From Polyangiaceae bacterium (lineage in GTDB: Bacteria; Myxococcota_A; Polyangia; Polyangiales; Polyangiaceae), in the NCBI GenBank assembly GCA_025936115.1, contig JAICTZ010000003.1, positions 281,824-345,823 on the forward strand: a stretch of DNA of 64,000 nt. The letters run 5' to 3'. Below are positions 17,601-26,204 of this stretch, piece by piece. The notes beneath the pieces are model-generated. The model searched no databases. It was given only the letters and a program-made list of their open reading frames with translations, and was not told where the DNA came from. A program made the position numbers and the translations under genes. Each line of letters opens with the position of its first letter. Within the stretch, counting starts at the first letter, position 1.

Positions 17601-19976
17601 GCCCTTCGCGAAGCGTACGTCGCGCGCGGCGACGTGAACGCCGCCATTCAGCTGATCGAACGCGCCATGGAGCACACCGAGGGCGACCGCGCCAAGGCGA
17701 AGCTCGCAGGGCAGATCGCCGTGCTCTACAAGCACAAGCTCAAAGACGACCGCCGCGCCGAGGAAGCGGGCAAACGCGCCGTTCAGCTCGATCCCACGAA
17801 CCTCGACGGCCTGCTCGTACTCGGCGATCTCGCGCTCGACGCCGGCCGCTACCTCGAGGCGTCCAAACACTACGAGGTCATCGCCGGCCGCGCCGACTCG
17901 CTGCCGCGCCCGGACGCCGTACGCATGCTCATCCGCTACGTCGACGCCCTCTCGCTCTCGGGCTCGACGGAGCAAGCGCTCGCGCCGATGGACACGCTCC
18001 TGCGGCTAGCGCCCGACGACCGCGACGCGCTCGAACGCGTCGCTCAAGTCACCTTCGAGCACGGCTCGCCCGCGCGTGCGGCCGAGCTGTACGGCACGTT
18101 GATCGACCGCTTCGATCCCATCCTCGACGACGACAGCCGCTACCTCGCCTACTATCGGCGCGGCGAATCGCTACGCCGCACGGGCGAGCTCGCCGCGGCC
18201 GTCCCGCTGCTCGAAACCGCGGCGGAAGTCGCGCCCAACAAGACGGAACCGCTCACGGCCCTCGCGCAGGCTTACGTCGCGCTCGAAAACTGGGACGAGG
18301 CCATTCGCACCAAGACGCGCCACCTCGACATCGCCGTCGGTGACGATCGCGTCCAGCTCCTGCTCGACATCGGGGAAATCGCCTCGAGCAAGAGCAACGA
18401 CCGCACCCAAGCGGCCAAGAGCTTCGTCGCCGCGCTCGAAGAGCGTCCCGACGACCGTCGCATCCTCGCGAAGTTGATGCAGCTCTACAGTGAGGAAAAG
18501 GACTGGAACAAGCTGGTCGAGGTCGTGCTCCGCCTCGCCGACTTCGTCGAAGATCCGAAGCAGCGCGTCAAATACCTGCACACGGCCGCCAACATCACCG
18601 CCAAACAAATCGGTGACACGGGGCGCGCGCTCGAGTTCTACACGCAAGTCTTGGAGCTCGATCCGAGCCTAGAAAAAGCCGAGAAAGAAGCGCTCGAGCT
18701 CTACCTCGATCGCAAGGAATTCGCCGGCGCCGAGCGCATCCTCAAGAACAAGCTCGAACGCGCGACGGCCGCCGACGATCAGGCGGCCATGCTCGCGGCG
18801 TTCTCGGACCTCGGCGAGGTGTACGAGCAGAGCGGCGCGACCGACAAGAGCATCGACGCGCTCGAAGCGGCCCAGACGCTCGACCCGGAAAACCGCGAGC
18901 GCGCCGAAAAGCTGAGCGCGCTCTACGCCACGGACCCCGAGCGCTACCTCGACAAGGCAGTCGCCGCTCAGGGCGTGCTGCTCAAGCAAAATCCCTATCG
19001 CGCCGACTCGTACAAGGCCCTGCGCCGCCTGTACACGGAGACGCGGCGCGCCGACTCGGCGTGGTGTTTGTGTCAAGCCCTCACGCTGCTCAAGCTCGCC
19101 GAACCCGACGAAGAGCGTTTCTTCAAGCGCATGCGCTCGGACACGGCCGCGATGGCGCAAGCCGCGCTCACGGACGACGACTGGCTGAACCTACTCACCC
19201 ACCACGACGTGGACCCGCTGCTCACGGCCGTCTTCGCCTTGATCGAGCCCGCCGTCGCCGTGAAACGCGGCCAAGCGCTGGGCGAGCTCGGCTACGACGA
19301 GACCCACGTCATCGACGTCTCGACGCACCCCGCGCCGGTCTGCCAAAGCCTCTACTACGCGGCCGGTGTGCTCGGCGTCCCGCTGCCGACCATCGTCGAG
19401 AATCGCGGCGACCGCGGCGGCCTCGGCTTCGTCGTCGCGCGCGAGCCCGTGATCTCGCTCGGCCGCACCGCGCTCTTGGCCGACGTCCCGCTACGCCCCG
19501 CGGCCTTCATCGCTGCGCGCCAGCTCGCGTACGTGCGCCCCGGCAGCTACCTCCGTCACGTGCTCGAGTCGGGCACCGCCCTCAAATCCTGGCTCTTTGC
19601 CGCGATCAAGCTGACGGCCCCGCACTTCCCCGTCGCCGCCGAGCTCGAGGGTGCCGTCGCCGAAGCCATGCGCGCCCTCGACACGGGCATCCAAGGACCC
19701 GCGCGCGATCAGCTCACCCGCGTCGTCGCCAAACTGCTCCAGTCGGGCACCGCGCTCGATCTCAAGCGCTGGGTGAGCGGCCTCGATCTCACGGCCGACC
19801 GCGCAGGCTTCCTCCTGACGCACGACCTCGAGACGGCGACGACCGTCATCCGCGCCTCCGATGAAGCCTCGAGCGCCGTGTCACACGAAGATCGCTTCCA
19901 AGAGCTCGTGCTCTTCAGCGTGAGCCCGGCGTACTTCATGCTCCGGGAACGGCTCGGGATCACGGTCGATGCGTGA
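14676..19976 (+). CDS. Giant protein with N-terminal pseudokinase domain and TPR array
   Basis: At 1766 residues this is the largest gene here. A Hanks-type kinase fold spans about 95-365: glycine loop KLGEGRSAVVYA, catalytic-loop region IAHGDLRLDN, LLDAG at the DFG position, AAPEQIRG and a YSFGAMAYALLTGRPPF subdomain IX. The VAIK lysine is replaced by Arg (YRLRIL), HRD is HGD, and the catalytic-loop Lys is Arg, so it is probably a pseudokinase. From about 380 to 1530 are many TPR-like helical pairs (ALYKEIVELDPED, RAIDAYEQVL and similar). A C-terminal domain of about 230 residues (HHDVDPLLTAVFALIEP onward) is distinct. No membrane segment was seen. Likely a large scaffold; partners unknown. 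Confidence 0.8.
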   Translation: MIETDLLRAELERSFELEELLHLSRDVLGFEPERVGGTAARASFAGALAAHCAEEDAVEALCDAVLALRPDANPELLRIRTTGLVADDELPAGSSFGPFTLALKLGEGRSAVVYAATRDGKDYRLRILRHEATRDRRGLQRFLTVNRLIADIEHEYLPQRLEAGTIDGRHYVAHELLAGETLASRVTRTGPMHGNDARPLLRAVLEALDALHQRRIAHGDLRLDNVVSLRTHEGALRVVLLDAGADRLRARPRLGTGRSDLYATMASPWTAAPEQIRGLDADPRSDVYSFGAMAYALLTGRPPFGDGSALDSAFGHLTRAPATASTLAPKGFVSPEMDELLAQLLEKDPEKRPPNAAAVLASLEQTARVLSIAPPMSPAEVDGLLERLRTEPTNESVAMQLESAAEGAPERVATAFVAAAHELAGDAVQTKKDLLFRAARIHAARAPSLPEAEALYKEIVELDPEDRVAFGALEDVRRRLGKFDELVETLLERVERTGTRSERSRLFAEIGRIYARDIKDRDQALVAFTQALCEDPRQSPIATEVERLAGGRGDTWNDVLTTMTEAAQGDALPPEEKSALFLRAARWYADKAQRLDLALLGYQAVVALDPANEAALDGLTRIYRKAQQWQELGTVLTRRADAAASPAQARDFRAEAAELLELYLNDAASARAMVEAVLAEDPGHVSASNQLVRLCERASDFAGLVKILERRAQAERGEERLKTLSRIAELYEQKLSDDAGAEQRYQAVLDLDAKNLDALRGLDRLYTKAGRFKDLLQNLDLQIEAAATPRQKIALWERIASIYEEEFLDHDKAASALENLLELDPSHDAALGALARHYRALERWDDVAALYERHERILSDPGRKLAILLQRARLLADQLNAPDRAIDAYEQVLTLSPEHPQALEALARLRESAGDADAALAAIDALAAKATTPEAKGEQLVRAAKLLEARGDRDGAIERYKEALDANPADSGAATALREAYVARGDVNAAIQLIERAMEHTEGDRAKAKLAGQIAVLYKHKLKDDRRAEEAGKRAVQLDPTNLDGLLVLGDLALDAGRYLEASKHYEVIAGRADSLPRPDAVRMLIRYVDALSLSGSTEQALAPMDTLLRLAPDDRDALERVAQVTFEHGSPARAAELYGTLIDRFDPILDDDSRYLAYYRRGESLRRTGELAAAVPLLETAAEVAPNKTEPLTALAQAYVALENWDEAIRTKTRHLDIAVGDDRVQLLLDIGEIASSKSNDRTQAAKSFVAALEERPDDRRILAKLMQLYSEEKDWNKLVEVVLRLADFVEDPKQRVKYLHTAANITAKQIGDTGRALEFYTQVLELDPSLEKAEKEALELYLDRKEFAGAERILKNKLERATAADDQAAMLAAFSDLGEVYEQSGATDKSIDALEAAQTLDPENRERAEKLSALYATDPERYLDKAVAAQGVLLKQNPYRADSYKALRRLYTETRRADSAWCLCQALTLLKLAEPDEERFFKRMRSDTAAMAQAALTDDDWLNLLTHHDVDPLLTAVFALIEPAVAVKRGQALGELGYDETHVIDVSTHPAPVCQSLYYAAGVLGVPLPTIVENRGDRGGLGFVVAREPVISLGRTALLADVPLRPAAFIAARQLAYVRPGSYLRHVLESGTALKSWLFAAIKLTAPHFPVAAELEGAVAEAMRALDTGIQGPARDQLTRVVAKLLQSGTALDLKRWVSGLDLTADRAGFLLTHDLETATTVIRASDEASSAVSHEDRFQELVLFSVSPAYFMLRERLGITVDA

Positions 19977-19980
19977 GCGA

Positions 19981-20982
19981 CTACTTCGGAGCGTGCGGTA
20001 GCCCGGGCTTCTTCGGCACGGCGCCGCCGCTCGGGAAGAACACCGGGTTACTGAGCGAGCCGTTGACGCGCCAGGAGTAGAAGCCGTCCGGGCGCTTGGC
20101 GCGGCGGTTCTTGGCGTCGAGATCGAAGGCGCCCGAAGGGCCGAACAGAGCGCGCGTCATGTCGTCCTTGTTCGTGTAGTGGTCGGTGAATTTGAACTCC
20201 GCCGAAAGGCTCAGGATGCTCTGTTCCGCCTGGTCGCGCAGGCGAATCGTACCCTGGGCGTTCAGCTGCAGATCGGGGCCGTTGGCGGCGAGCTCGGTCA
20301 CGTTGACCTGGCCGCTCTTCACTTCCGCTTCGAGTGTGAGCTCGCCCGCGTCGAGCTTCGGCAGCGCGATGATGTCCCGGATCTTGGCTTTGCCGTCGCC
20401 GACCGAGAGGCCCGCGAGCTTCAAGGAAACTTTGCCCTCGGCCTTGCTCAGGCGCGCCTCGGGCGTGACGAGGTTTGCCGTACCCGAGAGTTTGCCCGAG
20501 ACCGGGAGGCCGATGAGCCCCGCGAGCACGGGCGTCTGGCCGAGGTCGAGACTTTCGAGCTCCACGTCGAGCATGCGCTCGGCGTCCGAGTCCGTCACGC
20601 TGCCGTCGAGGCTGCCGCCGAAGGCTTTGGCGCCGAAGCTTACGACGCGGCGGCCGAGCAGCAGCGAGAACAAGGAAATCCGCGCGTGAGCTTGTTCGAC
20701 CGTCGTGACCTTGGGTTTGACGGGTTTGCCGGTGGGGTCGGGCGGCGGGGTCGAGATGAGTCGCATGCCGTCGGCCTCGACGCCGCTCAGCCAATAGGAG
20801 CTGATCGAATCGACCTCGAGGCGCAGCGGATCGGGTCCCGTCTGGCGAGCGTTGAAGTCGTGGACCAGGCGTTCCTTGAGCCGCTCGTAAGGGAACGTGA
20901 GAAAGAAGAAGACGACCAGCATGAGCCAGTAAAAGGCTCCGTAGCCAATCGCGAGCAGGATCTTGCGCCGGCGCGGGGTCAC
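19981..20982 (-). CDS. gspN: Type II secretion system protein GspN
   Basis: Last gene of the T2SS operon, 333 residues. A single N-terminal membrane anchor (about 8-29, ILLAIGYGAFYWLMLVVFFFL) is followed by a large periplasmic part with AsmA-like repeated strands (LDVELESLDLGQ, VSLKLAGLSVGDGKAKIRDI, GELTLEAEVKSGQ) ending in WRVNGSLSNPVFFPSG. This matches the GspN type found in deltaproteobacterial systems; its precise role in secretion is unknown. The start overlaps the stop of gspM by four bases. Confidence 0.85.
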   Translation of the reverse strand: MTPRRRKILLAIGYGAFYWLMLVVFFFLTFPYERLKERLVHDFNARQTGPDPLRLEVDSISSYWLSGVEADGMRLISTPPPDPTGKPVKPKVTTVEQAHARISLFSLLLGRRVVSFGAKAFGGSLDGSVTDSDAERMLDVELESLDLGQTPVLAGLIGLPVSGKLSGTANLVTPEARLSKAEGKVSLKLAGLSVGDGKAKIRDIIALPKLDAGELTLEAEVKSGQVNVTELAANGPDLQLNAQGTIRLRDQAEQSILSLSAEFKFTDHYTNKDDMTRALFGPSGAFDLDAKNRRAKRPDGFYSWRVNGSLSNPVFFPSGGAVPKKPGLPHAPK

Positions 20983-21635
20983 TGGCTCTCCTCGCTGCCG
21001 CTGTGCGCCGAGGATATTTCTCCCGTCGCCGGGGCGCTCGCCGTGTCGCTCGACGCCGCCGGAGCGCCGCCGTCGACGCCCGGTTTGGCGCCGGGCTTCG
21101 GCTCCGGGGCTTTGCGATCGAAAGCGCTCACGACGAGGTCTACGTCGTAAGAGTCCGGGTCAGGACGTTTACGGATGTCGATCTGAGACACCTTGATCGG
21201 GTGGCCGGAGAGCTCGATTTTCTCGAGGAAGCGGACGAGCTTCAACATGCCGACCTTCCGCAGCGTGACCTTGGTCGAGCGCTCGTCGAAGCGTTTGCCG
21301 CGCGGGACGACTTGACGGTCCTGGCTCTCCGGAATTTCGACGCCCACGTCGCTCGCGAGCTTGGCGAGGAAGGCTTGGAGCTGCGGCGCGGGGCTCCTGT
21401 AACGCTCGGTGAGCGCGAGCTTCTCGGCCTTGGCGTGTTGGATCACGTCGGATTGTGACTCGATCGCGGTGATCGCCTCGCGCACGGCTTCGACGTCGGT
21501 CTTCTTGCTGTGCAGGACCGCGAGCAGCGCGATCGGCGGCGCGAGGATGATGCCGATGCCGGCGATGAGCGCGGCGAAGCCGAGCAGGCGACGCTCGCGT
21601 TCTTCGAGGCCTTGGAGCCGTTCGCGGAGGTTCAC
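20979..21635 (-). CDS. gspM: Type II secretion system protein GspM
   Basis: Inner-membrane platform protein of about 218 residues. It has a short cytoplasmic segment (VNLRERLQGLEERERRLL), one membrane helix (LGFAALIAGIGIILAPPIALLAVL), a helical stalk and a periplasmic ferredoxin-like domain (TKVTLRKVGMLKLVRFLEKIE). The C-terminus is low-complexity, rich in Ala, Pro and Ser. I start at the GTG that overlaps the gspL stop (GTGA), because an upstream ATG at 21797 would read through gspL. It partners GspL in anchoring the GspE ATPase. Confidence 0.85.
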   Translation of the reverse strand: MNLRERLQGLEERERRLLGFAALIAGIGIILAPPIALLAVLHSKKTDVEAVREAITAIESQSDVIQHAKAEKLALTERYRSPAPQLQAFLAKLASDVGVEIPESQDRQVVPRGKRFDERSTKVTLRKVGMLKLVRFLEKIELSGHPIKVSQIDIRKRPDPDSYDVDLVVSAFDRKAPEPKPGAKPGVDGGAPAASSDTASAPATGEISSAHSGSEESQ

Positions 21636-23128
21636 GGTGCCGCCTCGCCTTCGGCGGGAGCGGTCTTTTCGCCGGCAGCCGGTTTCTTTTTGGCGCCCAC
21701 TTCGTCGGGGCAGCGTACGTCGTACTCGAGCACGTACTTTTGTTTGCTGCCGTTCACCACTTGGGAAACTTTGGCGATTTTGGCGTCGTTCACGCAAGGG
21801 GTTTCGGAGATTTTGTCGCGCACGAGCGACGCGTCGCCCGTCGTGTTCACGACCGCTTGAATGCGGACGTGGCCGCGCTGCATGTCGAGCTCTTCGATGT
21901 CGTGCGTGACGCTCATCGGGATGGCCTTCGAAATTTCGACCATGACGTCGAAGGCATCCATGCGCGGCATCGGATCACTCTCGGCTCTGGCCTTCGTCTG
22001 CTCCAAGAGCTCGGTCGCCTCCGCCGGATCGGTCGTGCCTTTCTCGAACGCGCTCTGCGTCGTGCGCTCGAGCTCGGCCGTCGCGGCGTCGAGGTCGCGC
22101 CCGAGCGCGCGCAGCTCCGCCCACATCGCGAACAGGAAGCTCACGGCGACGGAGCCGACCAACCCCGTCAGGAGCGGGGCCTTTTCCTTCAGGAACGAGA
22201 AGCCGCGCTGGAACGCGAGCGGACCGCGGCGCAGGTCGATGTCGTGGCCGCGTCCGGCGGCTCCGAGCGCGAGCCCGATCGCCTTCGCGTAACGCGGCAA
22301 GACCGGGAGCTGCTCCGGCAAAACGCCCGGCAGCGAGAGCGGCGGCAGCGGCCGCACGGGAACGCCGAGCTCGTAGCCGAAATACGCCTCCGCGCCGGGC
22401 GACTGCGCGCCGTCACCGACGAGATAGAGCGCCGTCACGGCCTCCCCGCGCTCGGCCACCCACGCGAGGAGCGTCTGGCGGAGCTCGGCGGCCAGCGCCG
22501 GTGCGGCGTCGGGCAAGCCGTCCGTGCCGCGCGAGAGCGTGCGCACGAAGAGCGCTTCCCCTGCGACGAGCACCGTGACCTCGGTGGTGCGGCCGCCGAG
22601 ATCGACGATCGCGATCGGCTCGGGCGCTCTGAGCTCATGCGAGAGCGTCGTCAGATTCGCGAGCGAGAGCGCGCCGTGGCCGACGCGATCGGGTTCACGG
22701 CCGATCGCGCCGCGCAAGAGCTCGATGCGCTGCCGGACTTCTTCGGTGCGCGCCGCGGTCGCGAGCACGACGAGCGGCTCCTTGTTGTCCTTGCGCCGCA
22801 AGAGCCGGTGTCCCCAAACGAGCTCGTCGACTTCGACCGGGACGGCTGCTTCGAGCTCGAACTGCAGGATCTGGTCGATTTGCTTGAGCGCCGTCACGGG
22901 CATCGTCAGCCGGTGCGTGAAGGTGCGATCACCCTCGAGCGCGACGCCGACCGCTTCGATTTGCGGCGTGAGCGCGAAGGCCGCAGCGCGTACGGCCGCC
23001 TCGAGCGACGGATGATCGGCGATCGTCGTGTCGGCGAGTGCACTCAGCGCGAGCTTGCGAAACCCAATGTCCAGCACGGCCGCGGTGACGACGCGGGAGC
23101 CGATGTCGATGCCGAGAAAGCGTCCCAT
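21632..23128 (-). CDS. gspL: Type II secretion system protein GspL (actin-like platform protein)
   Basis: 498 residues. The cytoplasmic part has the PilM/ASKHA fold: GRFLGIDIGSRVVTAAVLD phosphate-1 motif, IAIVDLGGRTTEVTVL phosphate-2 motif and LYLVGDGAQSPG. A membrane helix near 320-340 (LLTGLVGSVAVSFLFAMW) leads to a periplasmic domain with ferredoxin-like strands (HVRIQAVVNTTGDASLVRDKI) and a Lys/Ala/Glu-rich tail. GspL recruits GspE to the membrane and pairs with GspM. It starts with ATG immediately after gspK. Confidence 0.9.
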   Translation of the reverse strand: MGRFLGIDIGSRVVTAAVLDIGFRKLALSALADTTIADHPSLEAAVRAAAFALTPQIEAVGVALEGDRTFTHRLTMPVTALKQIDQILQFELEAAVPVEVDELVWGHRLLRRKDNKEPLVVLATAARTEEVRQRIELLRGAIGREPDRVGHGALSLANLTTLSHELRAPEPIAIVDLGGRTTEVTVLVAGEALFVRTLSRGTDGLPDAAPALAAELRQTLLAWVAERGEAVTALYLVGDGAQSPGAEAYFGYELGVPVRPLPPLSLPGVLPEQLPVLPRYAKAIGLALGAAGRGHDIDLRRGPLAFQRGFSFLKEKAPLLTGLVGSVAVSFLFAMWAELRALGRDLDAATAELERTTQSAFEKGTTDPAEATELLEQTKARAESDPMPRMDAFDVMVEISKAIPMSVTHDIEELDMQRGHVRIQAVVNTTGDASLVRDKISETPCVNDAKIAKVSQVVNGSKQKYVLEYDVRCPDEVGAKKKPAAGEKTAPAEGEAAP

Positions 23129-24649
23129 TCAATCAACCCTGAAATAGATGATACTACCGCCGGGCGAGGGCTTGAGCACTGCTTGCATCGCCATGTTGGC
23201 GGCCGTCTGGCCCGACGAAGCGCCGCCCGCCGTGGTCGGCGCGGTCGACAGCGACCCGGCCGTATTCGTGAGGGCGTTCTGTGCCGCGTTCATGGTTTGC
23301 AGGGCGGCCATGTTGACGCCCGGCGCAGGCGCGGCGCGGAAATCGACGACGGCGTGGATTTTCGAGTGCGTGATGCGCGAACCCGACTTCACCCGCCCGG
23401 TCGCGTAGATGCTGAACACCTTGCTCTCGGTGCCCATCTGCTTTTTGAGCACGTCGTTCGATTTGAACACGATCGGCATGACGCCGAGGCTCGTGAGCAC
23501 CGGGCCGAACAGGCCCTTGCCCTGCATCGAGGAGATGAACAGATCGGGCGAGCCGAAGAGCGGCGCTCCCCGCGTGAAGGTCCGCACGAGCCCGAAGGCC
23601 ATCAAGAATTTTTGGGCTTCCATCGGGTCGTGGCACATGGGCGTGGTCGTCGGATCGACGTTCGAACAGACGAGCGCGTAGAGCGTCTGCGGGTTCGCCG
23701 TGTTGACGTTGACCGTACCCGTGCCCCAAACCGTCACCGTGCGCTTGGACGGGTCGTCCGGATCGGGATCGATGAACGTCGACCAGAAGTCTTCACTCAT
23801 GCCCCGCACGCGGTGGAGCTCCTCGAAGCTGTCGAGCGCGGCGTTCTTGCGCTCGTAGGGCCGCGGCAGCGACTGGTAAAAGCCGTCTTCGGCGCCGGTC
23901 TGCTGCGCCGTCATCGAGGTCGGATCGCAAAACGACTGATCGGCGTCCTGGTCGGGATCGATGAAGTCGATGATGGCGCCGCAAATCGCCTGGCGATCGG
24001 AGTGCTGGCCGTCCGCGTCGCGGCTCGAAAACAGCGGATCGTACTGCGGGCCCGCCATCAGTCCCGCGAGCTGCGAACCCAAGCGCGCCTTGGAGAACGA
24101 GTCGCCGCGCGCGGGCGCGTTGAGGTCGATCTTCGAATCTTCGTCGACGATTTCGAGCTCGAAGCCGGCGCCGTCGAGGCCGAGATTCTTGCCGTTGGCG
24201 ATGTCGAGACCCGCGAGCGAGGCGAAGCCCTCCGCGCCTTCCTTGTCGTTGAACGCGCCGAGCACGCGCGGCGCGTGATCCCAGACCGGCAACTGCGGGA
24301 CGGTGCCCCCGAAGAGCAAGCCGAGGATCGGGCTCACGGCCTTGCGAATCGTCGGCTCGGCGGCGATGAGCAGGCGCGACAGGTTCACGCCGCTCTTGGC
24401 GGCGTATTCGGCGATGAGCTGGTCACGCGTCGCGAGCGCGCTCGCGAAGTCCGCCGAGCTCTCGTCCTGGCTCTCGGTGAGCATGACCGTCAAGATCGTG
24501 AGGGCGCCGATCACGAGGAGCAGCGCCACGCCGCGCTCGCGCCCCAAACGACGGCGGCGCGCGCGGCGCACCAGCAACGCAGCGACGAACTGCCGCTCCG
24601 GTTGCAGTTCGCGCCGGCTGCGTCGCTGGAAGTGAGTACGCACGCTCAT
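23129..24649 (-). CDS. gspK: Type II secretion minor pseudopilin GspK
   Basis: About 506 residues from the ATG at 24649, which overlaps the gspJ stop as ATGA. A long Arg-rich leader of about 44 residues precedes the hydrophobic pseudopilin helix GVALLLVIGALTILTVML; like other GspK proteins it lacks the strict glutamate-5 of major pseudopilins. The globular domain contains the characteristic KIDLNAPARGD segment, a TVNVNTANPQTLYALV helix-hairpin region and RGMSEDFW. GspK caps the pseudopilus together with GspI and GspJ. The C-terminus is Ala/Thr/Gly-rich. Confidence 0.88.
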   Translation of the reverse strand: MSVRTHFQRRSRRELQPERQFVAALLVRRARRRRLGRERGVALLLVIGALTILTVMLTESQDESSADFASALATRDQLIAEYAAKSGVNLSRLLIAAEPTIRKAVSPILGLLFGGTVPQLPVWDHAPRVLGAFNDKEGAEGFASLAGLDIANGKNLGLDGAGFELEIVDEDSKIDLNAPARGDSFSKARLGSQLAGLMAGPQYDPLFSSRDADGQHSDRQAICGAIIDFIDPDQDADQSFCDPTSMTAQQTGAEDGFYQSLPRPYERKNAALDSFEELHRVRGMSEDFWSTFIDPDPDDPSKRTVTVWGTGTVNVNTANPQTLYALVCSNVDPTTTPMCHDPMEAQKFLMAFGLVRTFTRGAPLFGSPDLFISSMQGKGLFGPVLTSLGVMPIVFKSNDVLKKQMGTESKVFSIYATGRVKSGSRITHSKIHAVVDFRAAPAPGVNMAALQTMNAAQNALTNTAGSLSTAPTTAGGASSGQTAANMAMQAVLKPSPGGSIIYFRVD

Positions 24650-25362
24650 TGGATCGCGAACGAAAGCGGCTGGTTGATGTTGATGGGCACCGTCGTTTCG
24701 AACCGCAGCGACCCGCGCAGGCGTCCCGACGCACTCCTGCGCCCGCCGTTGACGACCAGGGTCACTCGCACGAAGAGCGGCATCCGGTTCTGCTGGCCGG
24801 TCGCCGAGGTGCTGTCCCAGGTGTCGACCCACTGGCTCGTCGTCGGATCGAGGAACGCGAGATCGAAGAGATCGATGTCTGTGGCGACCACGTCGATACG
24901 TCCGCCCTTGTCCGGGTAGAGATCGAGATACTGGCTGCTCCGGCGCACGAGGTCGGTCGTGCCGGGCGTTTCGAGGCTGTCTTCGCCGAAATAGGAAACC
25001 TCGAGCTCGTCGGTGACGTGTGAGTTGCGGTCGCGGCGGATGTTCGTGAAGGTGTTGAAGTCGATGCGATCGGCCGGGGTCGATTGCTTGCCCATGAACG
25101 ACGTCTTCAGCGCGGCGATTTGTTGGTTGATGGGCAGGTGCTGTGAAATGTAGGCGCTCTGCAAATCGCGCACGAGGCGCGAGAGCGCGATGCGCCCTTC
25201 GCGGTAGCGATCCTGCACGCGCGTGAGTCCGTCGCGCGTGTGCTTCATTCCGTTGAAGGCGCCGTAGAGCAGCATCGTGATGAACGCGAGCACCGTGATC
25301 GCCACGATGAGCTCGAGCAGCGTGAAGCCGCGCAGCGAACGACGCGCACGCACGTAGGTCAA
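24646..25362 (-). CDS. gspJ: Type II secretion minor pseudopilin GspJ
   Basis: 238 residues with a textbook prepilin leader: RRSLRGFTLLELIVAITVLAF, cleaved after the glycine, with Glu at +5 and a hydrophobic assembly helix. The remainder has the GspJ alpha/beta head (RIALSRLVRDLQSAYISQ, LEVSYFGEDS, FVRVTLVVNGG). The start codon is TTG overlapping the gspI stop (TTGA); a GTG three codons on is an alternative. It is a tip component of the pseudopilus. Confidence 0.9.
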   Translation of the reverse strand: MTYVRARRSLRGFTLLELIVAITVLAFITMLLYGAFNGMKHTRDGLTRVQDRYREGRIALSRLVRDLQSAYISQHLPINQQIAALKTSFMGKQSTPADRIDFNTFTNIRRDRNSHVTDELEVSYFGEDSLETPGTTDLVRRSSQYLDLYPDKGGRIDVVATDIDLFDLAFLDPTTSQWVDTWDSTSATGQQNRMPLFVRVTLVVNGGRRSASGRLRGSLRFETTVPININQPLSFAIQ

Positions 25363-26204
25363 TGCGTGTCCGTCAGCGGCTGAGGCGCCGCGCCCTGCAT
25401 GAGACCCGGAGAACCGACGCCGGCTCCGAGCCCGCCAAAGGTCGCGCCGGGCATTCCGGGCATTCCAGGAATCCCGGGCATTCCGGGCATTCCGGGCATC
25501 ATGCCGCCGTCGCCCATCAACCCGCCGTCCGGCAGGCCTTGCTGCGGATTCGTGATGTATTGGGTAATGCGAAGCGTCCGCTCCTTCGAGCCTTCGCGCC
25601 AGTGCACCGTCACGATCGCCTTGCGAATGCTCTCCTCGAGCATCGGTTTGAGCGTCGGATACACCATGCTCATCGCCATCGAAGCGATGCCGTCCACGCC
25701 GCTCATCGAACCGCTAAGCGAGCTCGCGAGCGTACTCATGTCCGGCTTGGCGCCGAGCGGGTCGCTCTTTCCGCCCTGGAGCTGCATCAGCATCCCGAGC
25801 GGCCCTGCGGACGACGACGAGAAATCCATGCCCGCGCCGAGGTTCATCTCCGTCGACGCGAGGCCGCCGTCGATACCGCCGTCACCCCCCAAGTTCTGGT
25901 CGGGCAGCGTGACGCGCTGAACCTTCCAGCTGCAGGTGTAGCCGTCGGCGGGCTGATCCATGCAGCATGGCCCTTCGCCGTCGGCATCGACGTAGGGGAA
26001 ACCCTTCTGCAGGAGCTCGACCTCGACCTCGCTCATGCGACAGCGAGCGAGTCCCGTCGCGAGGCTGATGTGTTCGGTGCGCGTCGCGCTCGCGAAGAGA
26101 CCCGTTTGGGCCCCGAGCAACACCGACAGGCCGAGGCCCAAGATGGCGATCGCCATCAGCACTTCGAGCAACGTGAAGCCCCGGTTCAAAAAGTGCCGGT
26201 TCAA
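25359..26204 (-). CDS. gspI: Type II secretion minor pseudopilin GspI, unusually long
   Basis: The leader NRGFTLLEVLMAIAILGLGL identifies GspI, the nucleator of the pseudopilus tip. Typical members are about 120-130 residues; this one is 281. Extra sequence includes a Gly/Ser/Met-rich insertion after TLPDQNLGG (about residues 110-175) and a C-terminal tail of Pro-Gly-Met repeats. The conserved pieces flank these: TGLARCRMSEVEVELLQKG and KAIVTVHWREGSKERTLRITQYI. Two vicinal cysteines (GPCCMD) are present. It overlaps both neighbours by four bases. Confidence 0.85.
   Translation of the reverse strand: MNRHFLNRGFTLLEVLMAIAILGLGLSVLLGAQTGLFASATRTEHISLATGLARCRMSEVEVELLQKGFPYVDADGEGPCCMDQPADGYTCSWKVQRVTLPDQNLGGDGGIDGGLASTEMNLGAGMDFSSSSAGPLGMLMQLQGGKSDPLGAKPDMSTLASSLSGSMSGVDGIASMAMSMVYPTLKPMLEESIRKAIVTVHWREGSKERTLRITQYITNPQQGLPDGGLMGDGGMMPGMPGMPGIPGMPGMPGATFGGLGAGVGSPGLMQGAAPQPLTDTH
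25449..25502 (-). repeat. 9-bp tandem repeat encoding the Pro-Gly-Met tail of GspI
   Basis: Six consecutive 9-base units occur on the plus strand as gggcattcc (25449-25457, 25458-25466, 25476-25484, 25485-25493), with divergent units at 25467-25475 and 25494-25502. Read on the minus strand they encode alternating PGM/PGI triplets in gspI. Such an array can change copy number by slippage without shifting frame. Confidence 0.85.

Noticed and set aside
21740..24919. Open frame of over 1000 codons antisense to gspL and gspK
   Set aside because: Arg/Glu/Asp-rich shadow of a high-GC codon pattern; both sense genes are complete and family-matched.
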